The notes below the pieces were generated by a model. That model was given only the letters and a program-made list of their open reading frames with translations, was not told the DNA's origin and made no database searches. Of a stretch of 64,000 bases of DNA, positions 51,598-60,000 are shown one piece after another. Where the stretch lies: positions 27,063 through 91,062 of the forward strand of contig CAYRZU010000003.1 of the NCBI GenBank assembly GCA_964428895.1. The letters run 5' to 3'. Positions within the stretch are counted from its first letter, which is position 1; every line of letters begins with the position of its first letter. Origin of the DNA: HyVt-337 sp964428895. Lineage in GTDB: Bacteria > Planctomycetota > Phycisphaerae > SM23-33. The translations under genes were made by a program, and so were the position numbers.

Positions 51598-52458
51598 TCA
51601 CGTGGCGCACTCGGCCTCCAGTAGCGCCCCATAGGCCGCCATCAGCCGCTGCGTGACCACCCCCGGCGTTTCGTCGCCCACCGCGTGGCGTTCCACGCGA
51701 ACCACCGGACGAACGCCCATGGTGGAGCTGGTCAGGAACATCTCCTCCGCCGACAGCATGTCGCGCACCGTCAAGGGGGTCTGATCGCCGCAATCGATCT
51801 TGAGGTCCTCGCACAATTCGATCACCGCCGCCCGGACCACGCCCGGCAACACCGGCGTATCACGCGGCGGCGTGGCCACCACGCCGTCGGTTACCAGGAA
51901 CACGTTGCAGAAGCATGCTTCCGCCAGGCGATTGTCGGGGGTGAACCACAAGGCCTCTTCGGCGCCCTTTTGCATCGCTTCCTGGCGTGCCAGCACGCGG
52001 GGGAAGTAGCAACCGGTCTTGTAACCGTAGGTCGGGGCGCCCACGTTCTGCTTGAAGGAAGAGATCACCGCCGCGATGCCGTCGTCGTACCACCCGCTGG
52101 GGTAATCCGGAAGCGGCTCAGCGGTGACGACCGTGGTGGGCTCGTCGCCTTTGGTGCTTCCGGGGCTGAGCGTGATGCGCATACGCGCTTCGGTCAGGTC
52201 GTTGGCGGCCAGGACCTCCGAAACGGCTCTCACCAGCATCTCGCGGGTCACGGCCGTTCGAATGCCCAGCAGCGTCACCGTGTCCATCAGCCGATCCAAG
52301 TGCTCGCCCAGGCGAAATACCACGCCGTTGTGGGCCAACATCGTGGTAAAGGTCGTGCCCCCGTGGAGGAAACCCGTATCGAACACACTGACCGTCGCCT
52401 GGCTGGCGGGGACCAACTGACCGTTGAGATGCACGGTTAACTCGGACATGTTCGGCAT
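51598..52458 (-). CDS. Class IV aminotransferase, PabC-like (aminodeoxychorismate lyase type)
   Basis: This 286-residue PLP enzyme has 'LTVHLNGQLVPASQATVSVF', 'DTGFLHGGTTFTTMLAHNGV', 'RLGEHLDRLMDTVTLLGI', the PLP Lys in 'PTYGYKTGCYFPRVLARQEA' and 'RLAEACFCNVFLVTDGVVAT'. The fold fits class IV (BCAT, D-amino acid transaminase, PabC). A role as PabC, giving p-aminobenzoate from the PabB product, is inferred from proximity of pabB; specificity is not readable. Two starts are possible, ATG 52458 and 52449, neither with a strong ribosome site. It is followed by NIF3 on the same strand. Confidence 0.82.
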   Translation of the reverse strand: MPNMSELTVHLNGQLVPASQATVSVFDTGFLHGGTTFTTMLAHNGVVFRLGEHLDRLMDTVTLLGIRTAVTREMLVRAVSEVLAANDLTEARMRITLSPGSTKGDEPTTVVTAEPLPDYPSGWYDDGIAAVISSFKQNVGAPTYGYKTGCYFPRVLARQEAMQKGAEEALWFTPDNRLAEACFCNVFLVTDGVVATPPRDTPVLPGVVRAAVIELCEDLKIDCGDQTPLTVRDMLSAEEMFLTSSTMGVRPVVRVERHAVGDETPGVVTQRLMAAYGALLEAECAT

Positions 52459-52504
52459 GGTAGTTTCGGGCCGCTCGGGCCGCAATGGCATTCGCCCGCG
52501 CGGC

Positions 52505-53680
52505 CTACCCGCCCCAGCCTTGGGCCAGACGAACCATCGTCTCGTAGTTGGCCTGGACCTGCGGGGCGATCGTTCGGCCATAGGGGCAGGAAGACGGCAT
52601 GAGCACGAAACCCCTGCCCTCGCCGGCCGTTCCCTGCTCCAAGGCCTGAAGGACCTTCTTCTCGAATTCGGCCGGCGCGAGGTTCTCGATATCGGATGAC
52701 TCAATGTTACCGAACAGCACCATGTCCTGACCGGCGGCCTGGCGAATCTCGGCGAGGGTCATGTCGCCCTGCGGGGGGGGCTCGCATGGATCCATCCCCA
52801 GCGCGCCCATCTCGACGATGTGAGGCAAGATGCCCTTTAGTCTTCCATGGCTATGGATGCGGGCGATTCCGCCGTGGGCTTGGATCATCTCGACCATCGG
52901 TCCGGTGTAGCGGGTGACGTATTCGCGGTAGAGCCTCGGCGGCAGATACGGCTCAGAGGCATACTCCGACCCGCAGATGCGCCACAGGTGACCGGGAAAC
53001 TGCTCGGCGATCACACGGGTCCGGGCGTAGATGCCCTCGGCCAGACGCTGCAGGAGTTGATGAAACAGCTTCGGCTCGGTCATCGCCACGACGGTGTAGT
53101 CGGCCATCGAAAACAGGTCGGCTGCATGACAAATCGGATCGCCGGCGTCCACCATAACGATGCCGGCCTCGCCCAACTCCCGCTCGACCGCCTCCATCGC
53201 CTCGACGTCCAGCTCGCCGGCCCATTCCTCGGAAGGCAGTTTGAGGTACGCCTGGAGGTCATCGGCGCTCTTGAGGAGATGCTCGATGGTCCACGTGGTC
53301 ATGGTGTCGGCGTCGCGACGGGACACGCTGGTCAACTCGCGATCGTGCAGCTTGAGTCGAGTCCGAGTGACCCGCGAACGCCCTTCCAGCGAGGTCTCGT
53401 GGGTCCACTGCCCGATGCCTCGGTCGGCCTGGGCAATGCAGGCCGCGCCGCCGTCGGCTTGCCCTTTCCAGATTGCCACCTGCATGCGGATGAGGTCGGT
53501 CTCCTGCTCGGCCAGCTCCGCCAGCGGACGCCACGACGGGCCGTTGTAAACGTTGAACTCGTCGGGGTCGTCACAGGCCGCCAGGATATCCCAGCCGCCG
53601 ATTTCGTAGAAGCTCACGGGCGGCCGATCCACCGGCTTGCCCGCCAGCGTGGCCATTAGGCGTTCGCGTCGCGTCATCAT
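52505..53680 (-). CDS. UROD-like (methyltransferase-type) protein, second copy
   Basis: The 391-residue protein is another member of the UROD superfamily: 'TRRERLMATLAGKPVDRPPV', 'GIVMVDAGDPICHAADLFSM', 'GIARIHSHGRLKGILPHIVE', 'MGALGMDPCEPPPQGDMTLA', 'DMVLFGNIESSDIENLAPAE' and 'GFVLMPSSCPYGRTIAPQ'. A His-containing motif ('IHSHG') replaces the Cys pair of the first copy, so metal binding and substrate may differ. It probably acts on corrinoid or other methyl carriers. ATG 53680 is seven bases after GGAG. It lies 46 bases upstream of the PabC-like gene on the same strand. Confidence 0.82.
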   Translation of the reverse strand: MMTRRERLMATLAGKPVDRPPVSFYEIGGWDILAACDDPDEFNVYNGPSWRPLAELAEQETDLIRMQVAIWKGQADGGAACIAQADRGIGQWTHETSLEGRSRVTRTRLKLHDRELTSVSRRDADTMTTWTIEHLLKSADDLQAYLKLPSEEWAGELDVEAMEAVERELGEAGIVMVDAGDPICHAADLFSMADYTVVAMTEPKLFHQLLQRLAEGIYARTRVIAEQFPGHLWRICGSEYASEPYLPPRLYREYVTRYTGPMVEMIQAHGGIARIHSHGRLKGILPHIVEMGALGMDPCEPPPQGDMTLAEIRQAAGQDMVLFGNIESSDIENLAPAEFEKKVLQALEQGTAGEGRGFVLMPSSCPYGRTIAPQVQANYETMVRLAQGWGG

Positions 53681-53736
53681 CACCCATCTCCAGTTTGGGA
53701 CCAGCGAGTCTAGCTGGTCACACCGGGCCGGGCAAG

Positions 53737-54930
53737 TTAGCGACGGTGGTAGTAGTAGACATACCGCAGATCGTCGTGGTGATAGGCCCTCATGCCGGCC
53801 CGCTCGAAGAACGGATGGAAGCGCCCCATCACAGCCAAGGCCTCGACCACCGGGGCCGGCGAGGTCCGCAGGATGTGCCGGACCAGCCGCACCGACAGCC
53901 CCTGGCTGCGATAGATCGGGTGCACGATCACGCGGGAGATCGTCTCGACCTCCCGATTAAGGCGGGCGGTGGACCGGCTTCGCGGATGACGACAGTATCG
54001 GCCTTCGGTCACGATGTTCCTCGCTCGGACCTGGAGCACCGGCGGGCTGACGACCGCCACCGCCGCGGCCGCCGGCCCGCCGTGCCGACGATGCACGCGG
54101 GGGGCGGCGATCACATAGACACGTTTGTGGGCAGCCGGTGGGCCGGTAAGGTAGTGAAATCTCCCCAGCGTTCGGTAGTCGTGGATGTTGCCGCGGCGGA
54201 TGGTCCATCGGCTGGGCGCTTGCCATTGCGGCGGCAGCCACGGACGACTCGCCAGGTCGCGCGGGGGCTCGCCCAGTGGCTTGACGATGGTTCGGCCCGG
54301 CTGAAGGTCGTCGAGTAAGTCCCAGCGATGCGTCGCCGCCAGCAGGCACAGCCCGTAGCGGCTGACCAGCCGCCGGATCTGGCGGCACAACACGCTGCCG
54401 GTGGGCCAGTCCAATGAGGCGCCGAACTCGTCGGCCGCGACAACGACGGGGCGCCCTCCCTTGCGCCGTTGCGCTCGCCACAGCACGCGGGCCAGCGCCA
54501 GCCGATAGCGTTGTCCGGCCGAGAGGCGCCCCGCCGGCGTGATCAGCGCCGCCGGCTCGGCTAGGCCGCAGCGGGCGAGCATTGCCATGCGGTCGGCCAG
54601 TTCGGCCGGATCGCCGCGGTGGTCGGTATTGGCCAAAACGGAGATCGCCGGCGCGTCGCTTTCGGCCAGGCTGTCCGCATCCAGCCACAGCCCTCCCGGA
54701 CAGTCGCGCATGACGGCCCGGAGCAACACACTCTTGCCCGCTCCGGAGGGACCGAGGATCGCGGTGATGCAGCCCGGATCGAGGGGGACGTCGAAATCGT
54801 CATACAGCGTCTCCGTCAGGCCGCCTTCCAGGCCGAAGACGGCCGCCAGTCGTCGGGCGTCGGGCGTCCTCGGGCGAGGCCGGCGAATCCGGGCATTGAC
54901 ACGGGCGATCTGCGGTGCGCTACTGCTCAC
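53737..54930 (-). CDS. ABC-type ATPase fused to a GNAT acetyltransferase domain (COG2401-like)
   Basis: The 397-residue soluble protein joins an ABC ATPase and a GNAT-like domain, with no membrane part. ATPase: Walker A 'ILGPSGAGKSVLLRAVM', signature 'LSAGQRYRLALARVLW', Walker B 'VVVAADEFGASLDW' and the H-loop 'LLAATHRWDLL', all intact. After about residue 220: 'YLTGPPAAHKRVYVIAAPRV', then 'TISRVIVHPIYRSQGLSVRL', 'VEALAVMGRFHPFFERAGMR', a GNAT acetyl-CoA motif and end. This architecture matches the family I know as COG2401. GTG 54930 is read because AGGGGG lies upstream and the longer frame would run into the divergent ASCH gene. Function is unknown; RNA or DNA modification is a guess. Confidence 0.85.
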   Translation of the reverse strand: MSSSAPQIARVNARIRRPRPRTPDARRLAAVFGLEGGLTETLYDDFDVPLDPGCITAILGPSGAGKSVLLRAVMRDCPGGLWLDADSLAESDAPAISVLANTDHRGDPAELADRMAMLARCGLAEPAALITPAGRLSAGQRYRLALARVLWRAQRRKGGRPVVVAADEFGASLDWPTGSVLCRQIRRLVSRYGLCLLAATHRWDLLDDLQPGRTIVKPLGEPPRDLASRPWLPPQWQAPSRWTIRRGNIHDYRTLGRFHYLTGPPAAHKRVYVIAAPRVHRRHGGPAAAAVAVVSPPVLQVRARNIVTEGRYCRHPRSRSTARLNREVETISRVIVHPIYRSQGLSVRLVRHILRTSPAPVVEALAVMGRFHPFFERAGMRAYHHDDLRYVYYYHRR

Positions 54931-54942
54931 GGGAGGCCCCCT
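54931..54942. promoter_or_regulatory. 12-base intergenic serving as ribosome site for both divergent genes
   Basis: Only GGGAGGCCCCCT separates the GTG of the ABC-GNAT gene and the ATG of the ASCH gene. Read right it offers GGGAGG, read left AGGGGGCC, so each strand has a Shine-Dalgarno-like run. Promoters for both must lie inside the opposite gene. Confidence 0.55.
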
Positions 54943-55248
54943 ATGCTCCTGATGAAGAAGGAGTTCTTCGACGCAATCCGGTCCGGGCAGAAGACCACCA
55001 CCCTCCGCTACTGGCGGCGAGCGATGGTCAAGCCCGGCAGCCGTCACAATGTCCGCGGCCTGGGCGTGCTGGATATCATCACCGTCGAAACCGTCGAGCC
55101 GGACGCCCTGACCGACGCGGACGCGAGGGCGGACGGCTTCGCCACAACTCGCGACCTGCTGGCCGAACTTGCGCAGTTGTACCCGCCGGATTGCCGCTCC
55201 GGTCGAACGCTGTATCGCGTCCGGTTCACCTATCCCGGAGAATCCTAG
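54943..55248 (+). CDS. ASCH-domain protein
   Basis: The 101-residue protein opens 'MLLMKKEFFDAIRSGQKTTT', then 'LRYWRRAMVKPGSRHNVRGL', 'DIITVETVEPDALTDADARA', 'LYRVRFTY'. This is the ASCH pattern: K-x-(F/W)-x-x-x-I-x-x-G-x-K-T with a beta barrel related to the PUA RNA-binding fold. ASCH proteins are linked with RNA or modified nucleoside handling. It is divergent from the ABC-GNAT gene with 12 bases between starts. The ATG at 54943 has GGGAGG six bases ahead; a second ATG follows three codons later. Together the pair may act on one substrate (inference). Confidence 0.85.
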   Translation: MLLMKKEFFDAIRSGQKTTTLRYWRRAMVKPGSRHNVRGLGVLDIITVETVEPDALTDADARADGFATTRDLLAELAQLYPPDCRSGRTLYRVRFTYPGES

Positions 55249-55353
55249 CAGCCCTGCCCCCCCCGGCCACCGGAGGCCGACCCGGCCGAATCGGGCTGGG
55301 CCGATTTCTGCCCTTTGCCAAAGCGCTTAGAACGGTTTACCATCATCGATCTT

Positions 55354-56406
55354 ATGACCAAGGTGTTACATCTGATCGGCCGGGACACCCCCGCGGACAT
55401 GCTGGGACAGTTGGTCCGCCTGGCCGGGCCCGAAGACAGCGTTGTGTCCGTCGGTCCGCCGCCGGAAGCCGAGGACCGACTCCCCCTTGAGACCGTCCAC
55501 ATTCCCTTGGGAGTGGCGCGATTGGCGGCCCCCCGCGTGGCCAAGCTGCTGCCGGAGGCGCCCGTCATCCACGCTTGGTCGAGCGTCGCCTACCAGGCCG
55601 CCGAAGCCGTCACCTACGGCCGAACCGCAACGGTGGTCTACTCTCTGCCCACGGCGCCCACGGGCGGGGCCTTTCGCCAGTGGCGCCGCCGTCACCGGCG
55701 TTTGCGCACCATCTGGACCGTACCGACCGCCTCGTCCCGCCAGCGTTTGATCGCTGCCGGCGGCGACGCCGAACTGATCCACGTTCTCCCCCCCTCGGCC
55801 GAGCCGATCGACAACCACCCCGCTCGGCGTCGACAGGCCCGGGAGGAACTAGGATTGGCCCCGGACGACTTCGCCTTGCTGGCCCCCGGCGAGATGATCC
55901 GAGAGGTCAATCACAAGATGGCCTGCTGGGTCCACGCCATCATTCGCCATGTGGCGCCACGGGTACGGCTGGTCCTGCCGAACCCGGGGCCGCTGAAGGA
56001 CAGTATCTACTATTTCGCCAGCGGAGCCGGATCCACCGAGGAGATCCTGGGCCCCTGGCCGCCATCGCACCGCGCCGACATCCTGGCCGCCGGGGATGCC
56101 GCTGTATTCTTCGCCCAGCGCGACTGCGGCGTAACGGCGTTGGTCGAAGCTTTGGCCGCCGGCCTGCCCGTGGTCGCCTTCGAAACACCCGACCTCGTCG
56201 AATGCGCCGGCCCGGCCGCGCTGCTCGCAGAGGCCTGCACCCCTCGGGCCGGATCCAAGGCCGTGCTGTCGCTACTGGAGACCCCCGGCCTGGCCGATGA
56301 CGTCGGCCAAGCGGGCCGAAGCCGAGCGGCGGAACAGTTCACCGTTTCCCTAGCCAAGGATGCCCTGGCCGGCGCGTACGAAGCCGCTCTGGTCGGCGCC
56401 GGTTGA
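55354..56406 (+). CDS. Glycosyltransferase, GT4-like
   Basis: The 350-residue protein has the two-domain outline of GT-B enzymes. The N-terminal domain begins 'KVLHLIGRDTPADMLGQLVR' and contains 'PVIHAWSSVAYQAAEAVTYG'. The C-terminal, nucleotide-sugar binding domain has 'LGLAPDDFALLAPGEMIREV', 'HKMACWVHAIIRHVAPRVRL', and 'AVFFAQRDCGVTALVEALAA', then 'GLPVVAFETPDLVEC', the usual E-x7-E type region. It heads a cluster with a double WaaP-like kinase and a heptosyltransferase-like protein, so an LPS-core or surface glycolipid role is likely. ATG 55354 starts just before the first strand; no clear ribosome site is seen. Confidence 0.82.
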   Translation: MTKVLHLIGRDTPADMLGQLVRLAGPEDSVVSVGPPPEAEDRLPLETVHIPLGVARLAAPRVAKLLPEAPVIHAWSSVAYQAAEAVTYGRTATVVYSLPTAPTGGAFRQWRRRHRRLRTIWTVPTASSRQRLIAAGGDAELIHVLPPSAEPIDNHPARRRQAREELGLAPDDFALLAPGEMIREVNHKMACWVHAIIRHVAPRVRLVLPNPGPLKDSIYYFASGAGSTEEILGPWPPSHRADILAAGDAAVFFAQRDCGVTALVEALAAGLPVVAFETPDLVECAGPAALLAEACTPRAGSKAVLSLLETPGLADDVGQAGRSRAAEQFTVSLAKDALAGAYEAALVGAG

Positions 56407-56432
56407 TGCTAGCACCGACGCGACGGTATAAT
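56403..56432 (+). promoter_or_regulatory. Promoter of the double kinase gene
   Basis: TTGATG (56403-56408), an 18-base spacer and a perfect TATAAT (56427-56432). The -35 overlaps the stop region of the glycosyltransferase gene. Transcription would begin near 56439 with a leader of about 34 bases. Confidence 0.6.
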
Positions 56433-56472
56433 CCGCCCAATCATTGCGCCCCCTCGGCACGTACCTACAACT

Positions 56473-58242
56473 ATGATGGATCGCTCTAACACCACCGCAA
56501 TCGAACGCCGCGGCGACGTGGTCTTTGCCGACTCGGCAACCGCCGAGCAACTGGGCCCCCATCTGGACGCCATCCTGGACCCGCTGTCGGCCGGCTTGGA
56601 GAGGGTCAAGAAGAACGCGTCCCGGTCGGTCTTTCGAGGCGTTATCAACGGTCAGTCGGTCTACATCAAGCACTACCACAGCCGCTCGCTGTGGCACCGA
56701 ATCGGGCGCGTGTTCGGCCGGTACGATGCCAAGCACGAGGTTGCGTTTTCACGGCACCTGACTGACTCCGGTGTTACCACCCCCCGGGCCCTGGCGGCCC
56801 AGTGGACGGGGGGCCACCAATGGCTGGTCACGTCCGCGGTCAGTCCGGCCGTGGCGGCCGATATCTGGCACGACCAGCAATTGCTCGAAGGGCCCGTCGG
56901 GCGACGCCGCATCCGCCAGGTAACCGTCTCCCTGGCCCAATTGGTCGGCCGAATGCACGCCGCCGGCGTGATCCATGGCGACCTGCACTGCGGCAATATC
57001 CTGATCCGGGCCGATACGCCCGAGTTGGAGCTGGTCCTGACCGACTTGCACCGCACGCGTCGGGCCCGACGGATTTCTCGCCGCGCCCGGGCGGCCAACC
57101 TGGCGCACCTGTTCCATGATCGCCTCGACTTCACCACCCGCACCGAACGATTCCGATTCCTCAAGCACTACTTTCGGGCCAGCGGCGCCGAAGGAACGCT
57201 TCGCGGGTGGCAACTCATGGTCGAGCATTTCGCGATGCGCCACCGCAGCCGCCTGTTCAATCAGCGCGACCGGCGTATTCAGAGCAACAACCTCTACTTC
57301 GCCCGCTTGCGCCTGCCCCACAAGTGGCGCGGGCACGTGGTCCTCGCCTCGAAGCGCCGTCTGGGCGGATCCCGCGCTGCCGAAGAGATATTCACCGTCG
57401 CCCAATGGAAGGAACTCCTGACCGACCCCTCGGCCCTACTCAATGGCGACGGGGGGGATATCTTCAAGGAATCGCGCTCATCCCTGGTTGTCCGGCGGAC
57501 CATTCGCCTCGGCGAGGTCGACGTGGAGGTCTACGTCAAGCGTCATCGGCGCAAGCGACGCTGGAAGGCGCTGCTGGACTGCTTCCGAACATCTCGCGCC
57601 TTGCGAGCATTCCGTTTGGGCCATGCGCTTCTGACCCGCCGCATCCCCACCGCCCTGCCGCTGGCGGCGTTGGAGCGACGCGTCGGGCCCTTCCTGGTCG
57701 AGAACATCCTAATCACCGAGGCGATCGCCTGGCCTCGCTTGGACCATTTCCTGTCGACGTGGCTAGCGCCACGACCGACGGGCAATTCCCGACTGTCCGT
57801 CGAGCAACAGCACCAGCTCGCCCAGGAGGTCCTCTGGCAAATGGGCCGCCTGCTGCAGCGCCTCCATGACTGCGATTTTGCTCACCGGGACCTCAAGGCC
57901 TCGAACATGTTCGTTCGCTGGCGGCTGGGGCTGTCGCCGGAGATCATTCTGATTGACCTGGACGGCCTGCGCCGCGTGCGGCGCATCTCCACGCGACAAC
58001 GCTTCCAAGGCCTGATGCGGCTGAACGTATCGTTGCTGAAGTGCCCGGCCGTCAACAATCCGGGACAGTTGCGGATGCTGCTGGGATATCTGCGCCGGCC
58101 CGGAAGCGGACGGATTGACTTCAAAGCCTACTGGCGCGTGCTGGAGACCTGGTCGGCCCGGAAGCTCAAGCAGCAGATTCGATCCCGCCGCAACACCCAG
58201 TTCGCTCGGCGTCAGCAGGCTACACGGAGCGCCACGACATGA
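56473..58242 (+). CDS. Fused double WaaP/Kdo-kinase-like protein
   Basis: The 589-residue protein holds two sugar-kinase-type domains in a row. Domain 1 (about 30-270): 'SVFRGVINGQSVYIKHYHSR' (ATP-binding Lys), 'VTTPRALAAQ', and the catalytic 'GVIHGDLHCGNILI' (His168, Asp170), then 'LVLTDLHRTRRARRI'. Domain 2 (about 330-570): 'EVYVKRHRRKRRWKALLDCF', 'IPTALPLAALERR', and 'DFAHRDLKASNMFV' (His471, Asp473) with 'EIILIDLDGLRRVRRI'. Both active sites look intact. The family phosphorylates LPS-core sugars (heptose, Kdo). The stop overlaps the next gene by four bases. Confidence 0.88.
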   Translation: MMDRSNTTAIERRGDVVFADSATAEQLGPHLDAILDPLSAGLERVKKNASRSVFRGVINGQSVYIKHYHSRSLWHRIGRVFGRYDAKHEVAFSRHLTDSGVTTPRALAAQWTGGHQWLVTSAVSPAVAADIWHDQQLLEGPVGRRRIRQVTVSLAQLVGRMHAAGVIHGDLHCGNILIRADTPELELVLTDLHRTRRARRISRRARAANLAHLFHDRLDFTTRTERFRFLKHYFRASGAEGTLRGWQLMVEHFAMRHRSRLFNQRDRRIQSNNLYFARLRLPHKWRGHVVLASKRRLGGSRAAEEIFTVAQWKELLTDPSALLNGDGGDIFKESRSSLVVRRTIRLGEVDVEVYVKRHRRKRRWKALLDCFRTSRALRAFRLGHALLTRRIPTALPLAALERRVGPFLVENILITEAIAWPRLDHFLSTWLAPRPTGNSRLSVEQQHQLAQEVLWQMGRLLQRLHDCDFAHRDLKASNMFVRWRLGLSPEIILIDLDGLRRVRRISTRQRFQGLMRLNVSLLKCPAVNNPGQLRMLLGYLRRPGSGRIDFKAYWRVLETWSARKLKQQIRSRRNTQFARRQQATRSATT

Positions 58243-59303
58243 TCTCGCACCGGGCCAAGCACATCGTCCCTCGTCGGGTGCTGATCGTCAAACCCAGCGC
58301 CCTGGGAGATGTGGTGACGGCCATTCCTGTGCTGCGGGCGTTGAAGCGGACCTTCCCGGCGGCCCAGACCAGTTGGTTGCTCAGCGATGCCTGTGCGCCC
58401 TTGGTCGCTCACGACAGCCAACTGAACGAAGTGGTCCCCTTCGAACGAAAACGCCTGGGCAAGGCGTGGCGATCCCGTTCGGCGGCGGCACGCCTCTATT
58501 GGCTGATGAAGACACTGCGACGCGGCGACTACGATTGGGTCATCGATCTGCAGGGCTTGCTGCGAAGCGGCCTCTTTGCTGCGGTCACTGGGGCGCCGTT
58601 ACGGGTGGGCTTCGCCGATGCCCGCGAGTTTGCCTGGGTCTTCTACGACCGGCCGGTCAGCGTTACCACCATGCATACGGTGGACCGGAACATCGCCCTG
58701 GCCCAGGAGATCGGCCTCGACGCACGCGGTGAGGACATGTCCCTGGAAGTGGCTCCCACCGCCAAGGATTTCACCGACGCGTTCTGCCTGGAAGCGGGCC
58801 TGGACACCAAGGGCTATCTGGTGTGCGTGCCGCCCACGCGGTGGCAGTCCAAGCAGTATCCGGTTCGTCACTGGCGGCGTGTGGTTCGGCAATTGGGCCA
58901 ACTCCTGCCCGTGCTGGTTCTCGGCGGACCCAGCGACGAGGCCTTGTGCGCCGACATCGTCGATGGCATCGACAGCGGCGTGATCAACCTGGCCGGGCGG
59001 ACCTCCGTCCCGGAAATGGTGGGCCTGATCGCCGATTCGGCGGGGGTCGTCTGCTGTGATTCTGCGGCCAAGTTCATCGCCCCGGCAGTCGGCGTCAACG
59101 TGGTCACCCTGATCGGGCCCACGCGATTGGAGCGGACCGGCCCGTACCGATTGGGCAGCGCGATCGTCGCCGGCGTGCACTGTCAGGGCTGTCTGAAGCG
59201 CAGGTGTCACCCCGCGATCTGCATGGAAGTGATCGACCCGGACGAAGTCGTTTCGGCGGTGCGAAACATGTTGGACCCATCGGAGCAATCCCATGCCGGC
59301 TAA
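58239..59303 (+). CDS. Glycosyltransferase family 9 (heptosyltransferase-like)
   Basis: The 354-residue GT-B enzyme begins 'RRVLIVKPSALGDVVTAIPV', the GT9 N-terminus with the catalytic Asp region, then 'DYDWVIDLQGLLRSGLFAAV', 'VGFADAREFAWVFYDRPVSV'. Its donor side has 'LVCVPPTRWQSKQYPVRHWR', 'LVLGGPSDEALCADIVDGID', 'INLAGRTSVPEMVGLIADSA' and 'VVCCDSAAKFIAPAVGVNVV'. It would add heptose or a like sugar to lipid A-core. ATG 58239 overlaps the kinase stop (ATGA), and its end overlaps the DUF2062 start by 11 bases, so kinase, GT9 and DUF2062 are coupled. Confidence 0.9.
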   Translation: MISHRAKHIVPRRVLIVKPSALGDVVTAIPVLRALKRTFPAAQTSWLLSDACAPLVAHDSQLNEVVPFERKRLGKAWRSRSAAARLYWLMKTLRRGDYDWVIDLQGLLRSGLFAAVTGAPLRVGFADAREFAWVFYDRPVSVTTMHTVDRNIALAQEIGLDARGEDMSLEVAPTAKDFTDAFCLEAGLDTKGYLVCVPPTRWQSKQYPVRHWRRVVRQLGQLLPVLVLGGPSDEALCADIVDGIDSGVINLAGRTSVPEMVGLIADSAGVVCCDSAAKFIAPAVGVNVVTLIGPTRLERTGPYRLGSAIVAGVHCQGCLKRRCHPAICMEVIDPDEVVSAVRNMLDPSEQSHAG

Positions 59304-59913
59304 GGCTGCACTGGACTGGCTGAAGCGGTTCATCAAGTACCGCGTGTTGCACATCAACGACACACCCCATCGAATTGCGCTGGGGCTGGCGATCGGTATC
59401 TTCGCGGCGTGGACACCGGCGATCGGGCTTCAGATGGCCTTGGTGGTATTGCTGTGCTGGCTGTTCCGGGCGAACAAGATCGTCGGCCTGCCGTTGGTGT
59501 GGATCTCCAATCCCGCCACCGTCGTCCCCATCTACATGCCCAACTTCATCATCGGCCAGTGGCTGCTAGGTACCGAGAAGGAACTGGACTTCGGCCCTTT
59601 CGGGACGGGCTTCCAGGGCAGTTGGATTGAACGGGTCCGAGGCTGGTGGGAGCTGACCATCGACGTCTTCTGGCCCCTGTGGGTGGGCAGCCTTCTGGTC
59701 GGACTGGTCTTGGCGGTGGGGGTCTATTTCTCGACCTACCACGCCGTCATTTACTACCGCAAGAAACGCCCCCACCTGAAGCTCAAGCTGCCTCTCCGCC
59801 ACTTGCGGCAAGCTCGACAGGCCCGCAAAGCCGCCGCCCAAGCCAAGGCTGACCGGGCCTCCCGAACCGGCCCCGACGACACCTCACCCCCCGCAGGCCC
59901 GGGCGCCGCCTGA
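59293..59913 (+). CDS. DUF2062 membrane protein
   Basis: The 206-residue protein has the DUF2062 layout: 'PHRIALGLAIGIFAAWTPAI', 'GLQMALVVLLCWLFRANKIV', 'GLPLVWISNPATVVPIYMPN' and a last membrane hairpin 'WPLWVGSLLVGLVLAVGVYF'. The Lys/Arg-rich tail is cytoplasmic. DUF2062 proteins are common next to glycosyltransferase genes and their exact function is unknown. It begins 11 bases inside the GT9 gene, so production is coupled to it. The stop lies just before a promoter for the next gene. Confidence 0.88.
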   Translation: MPAKAALDWLKRFIKYRVLHINDTPHRIALGLAIGIFAAWTPAIGLQMALVVLLCWLFRANKIVGLPLVWISNPATVVPIYMPNFIIGQWLLGTEKELDFGPFGTGFQGSWIERVRGWWELTIDVFWPLWVGSLLVGLVLAVGVYFSTYHAVIYYRKKRPHLKLKLPLRHLRQARQARKAAAQAKADRASRTGPDDTSPPAGPGAA

Positions 59914-59934
59914 TTGCCTATCTGCTCGCCGCGG

Positions 59935-59962
59935 TTGTGACCCCCACGGATGCGGCTATAAT
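59935..59962 (+). promoter_or_regulatory. Promoter of the DUF2617-like gene
   Basis: TTGTGA (59935-59940), a 16-base spacer and a perfect TATAAT (59957-59962). Transcription would start near 59969, 32 bases before the GTG at 60001. Confidence 0.65.
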
Positions 59963-60000
59963 GGGCCACGTAACGTCGTACTACTCTTTGAGAGAACTCG

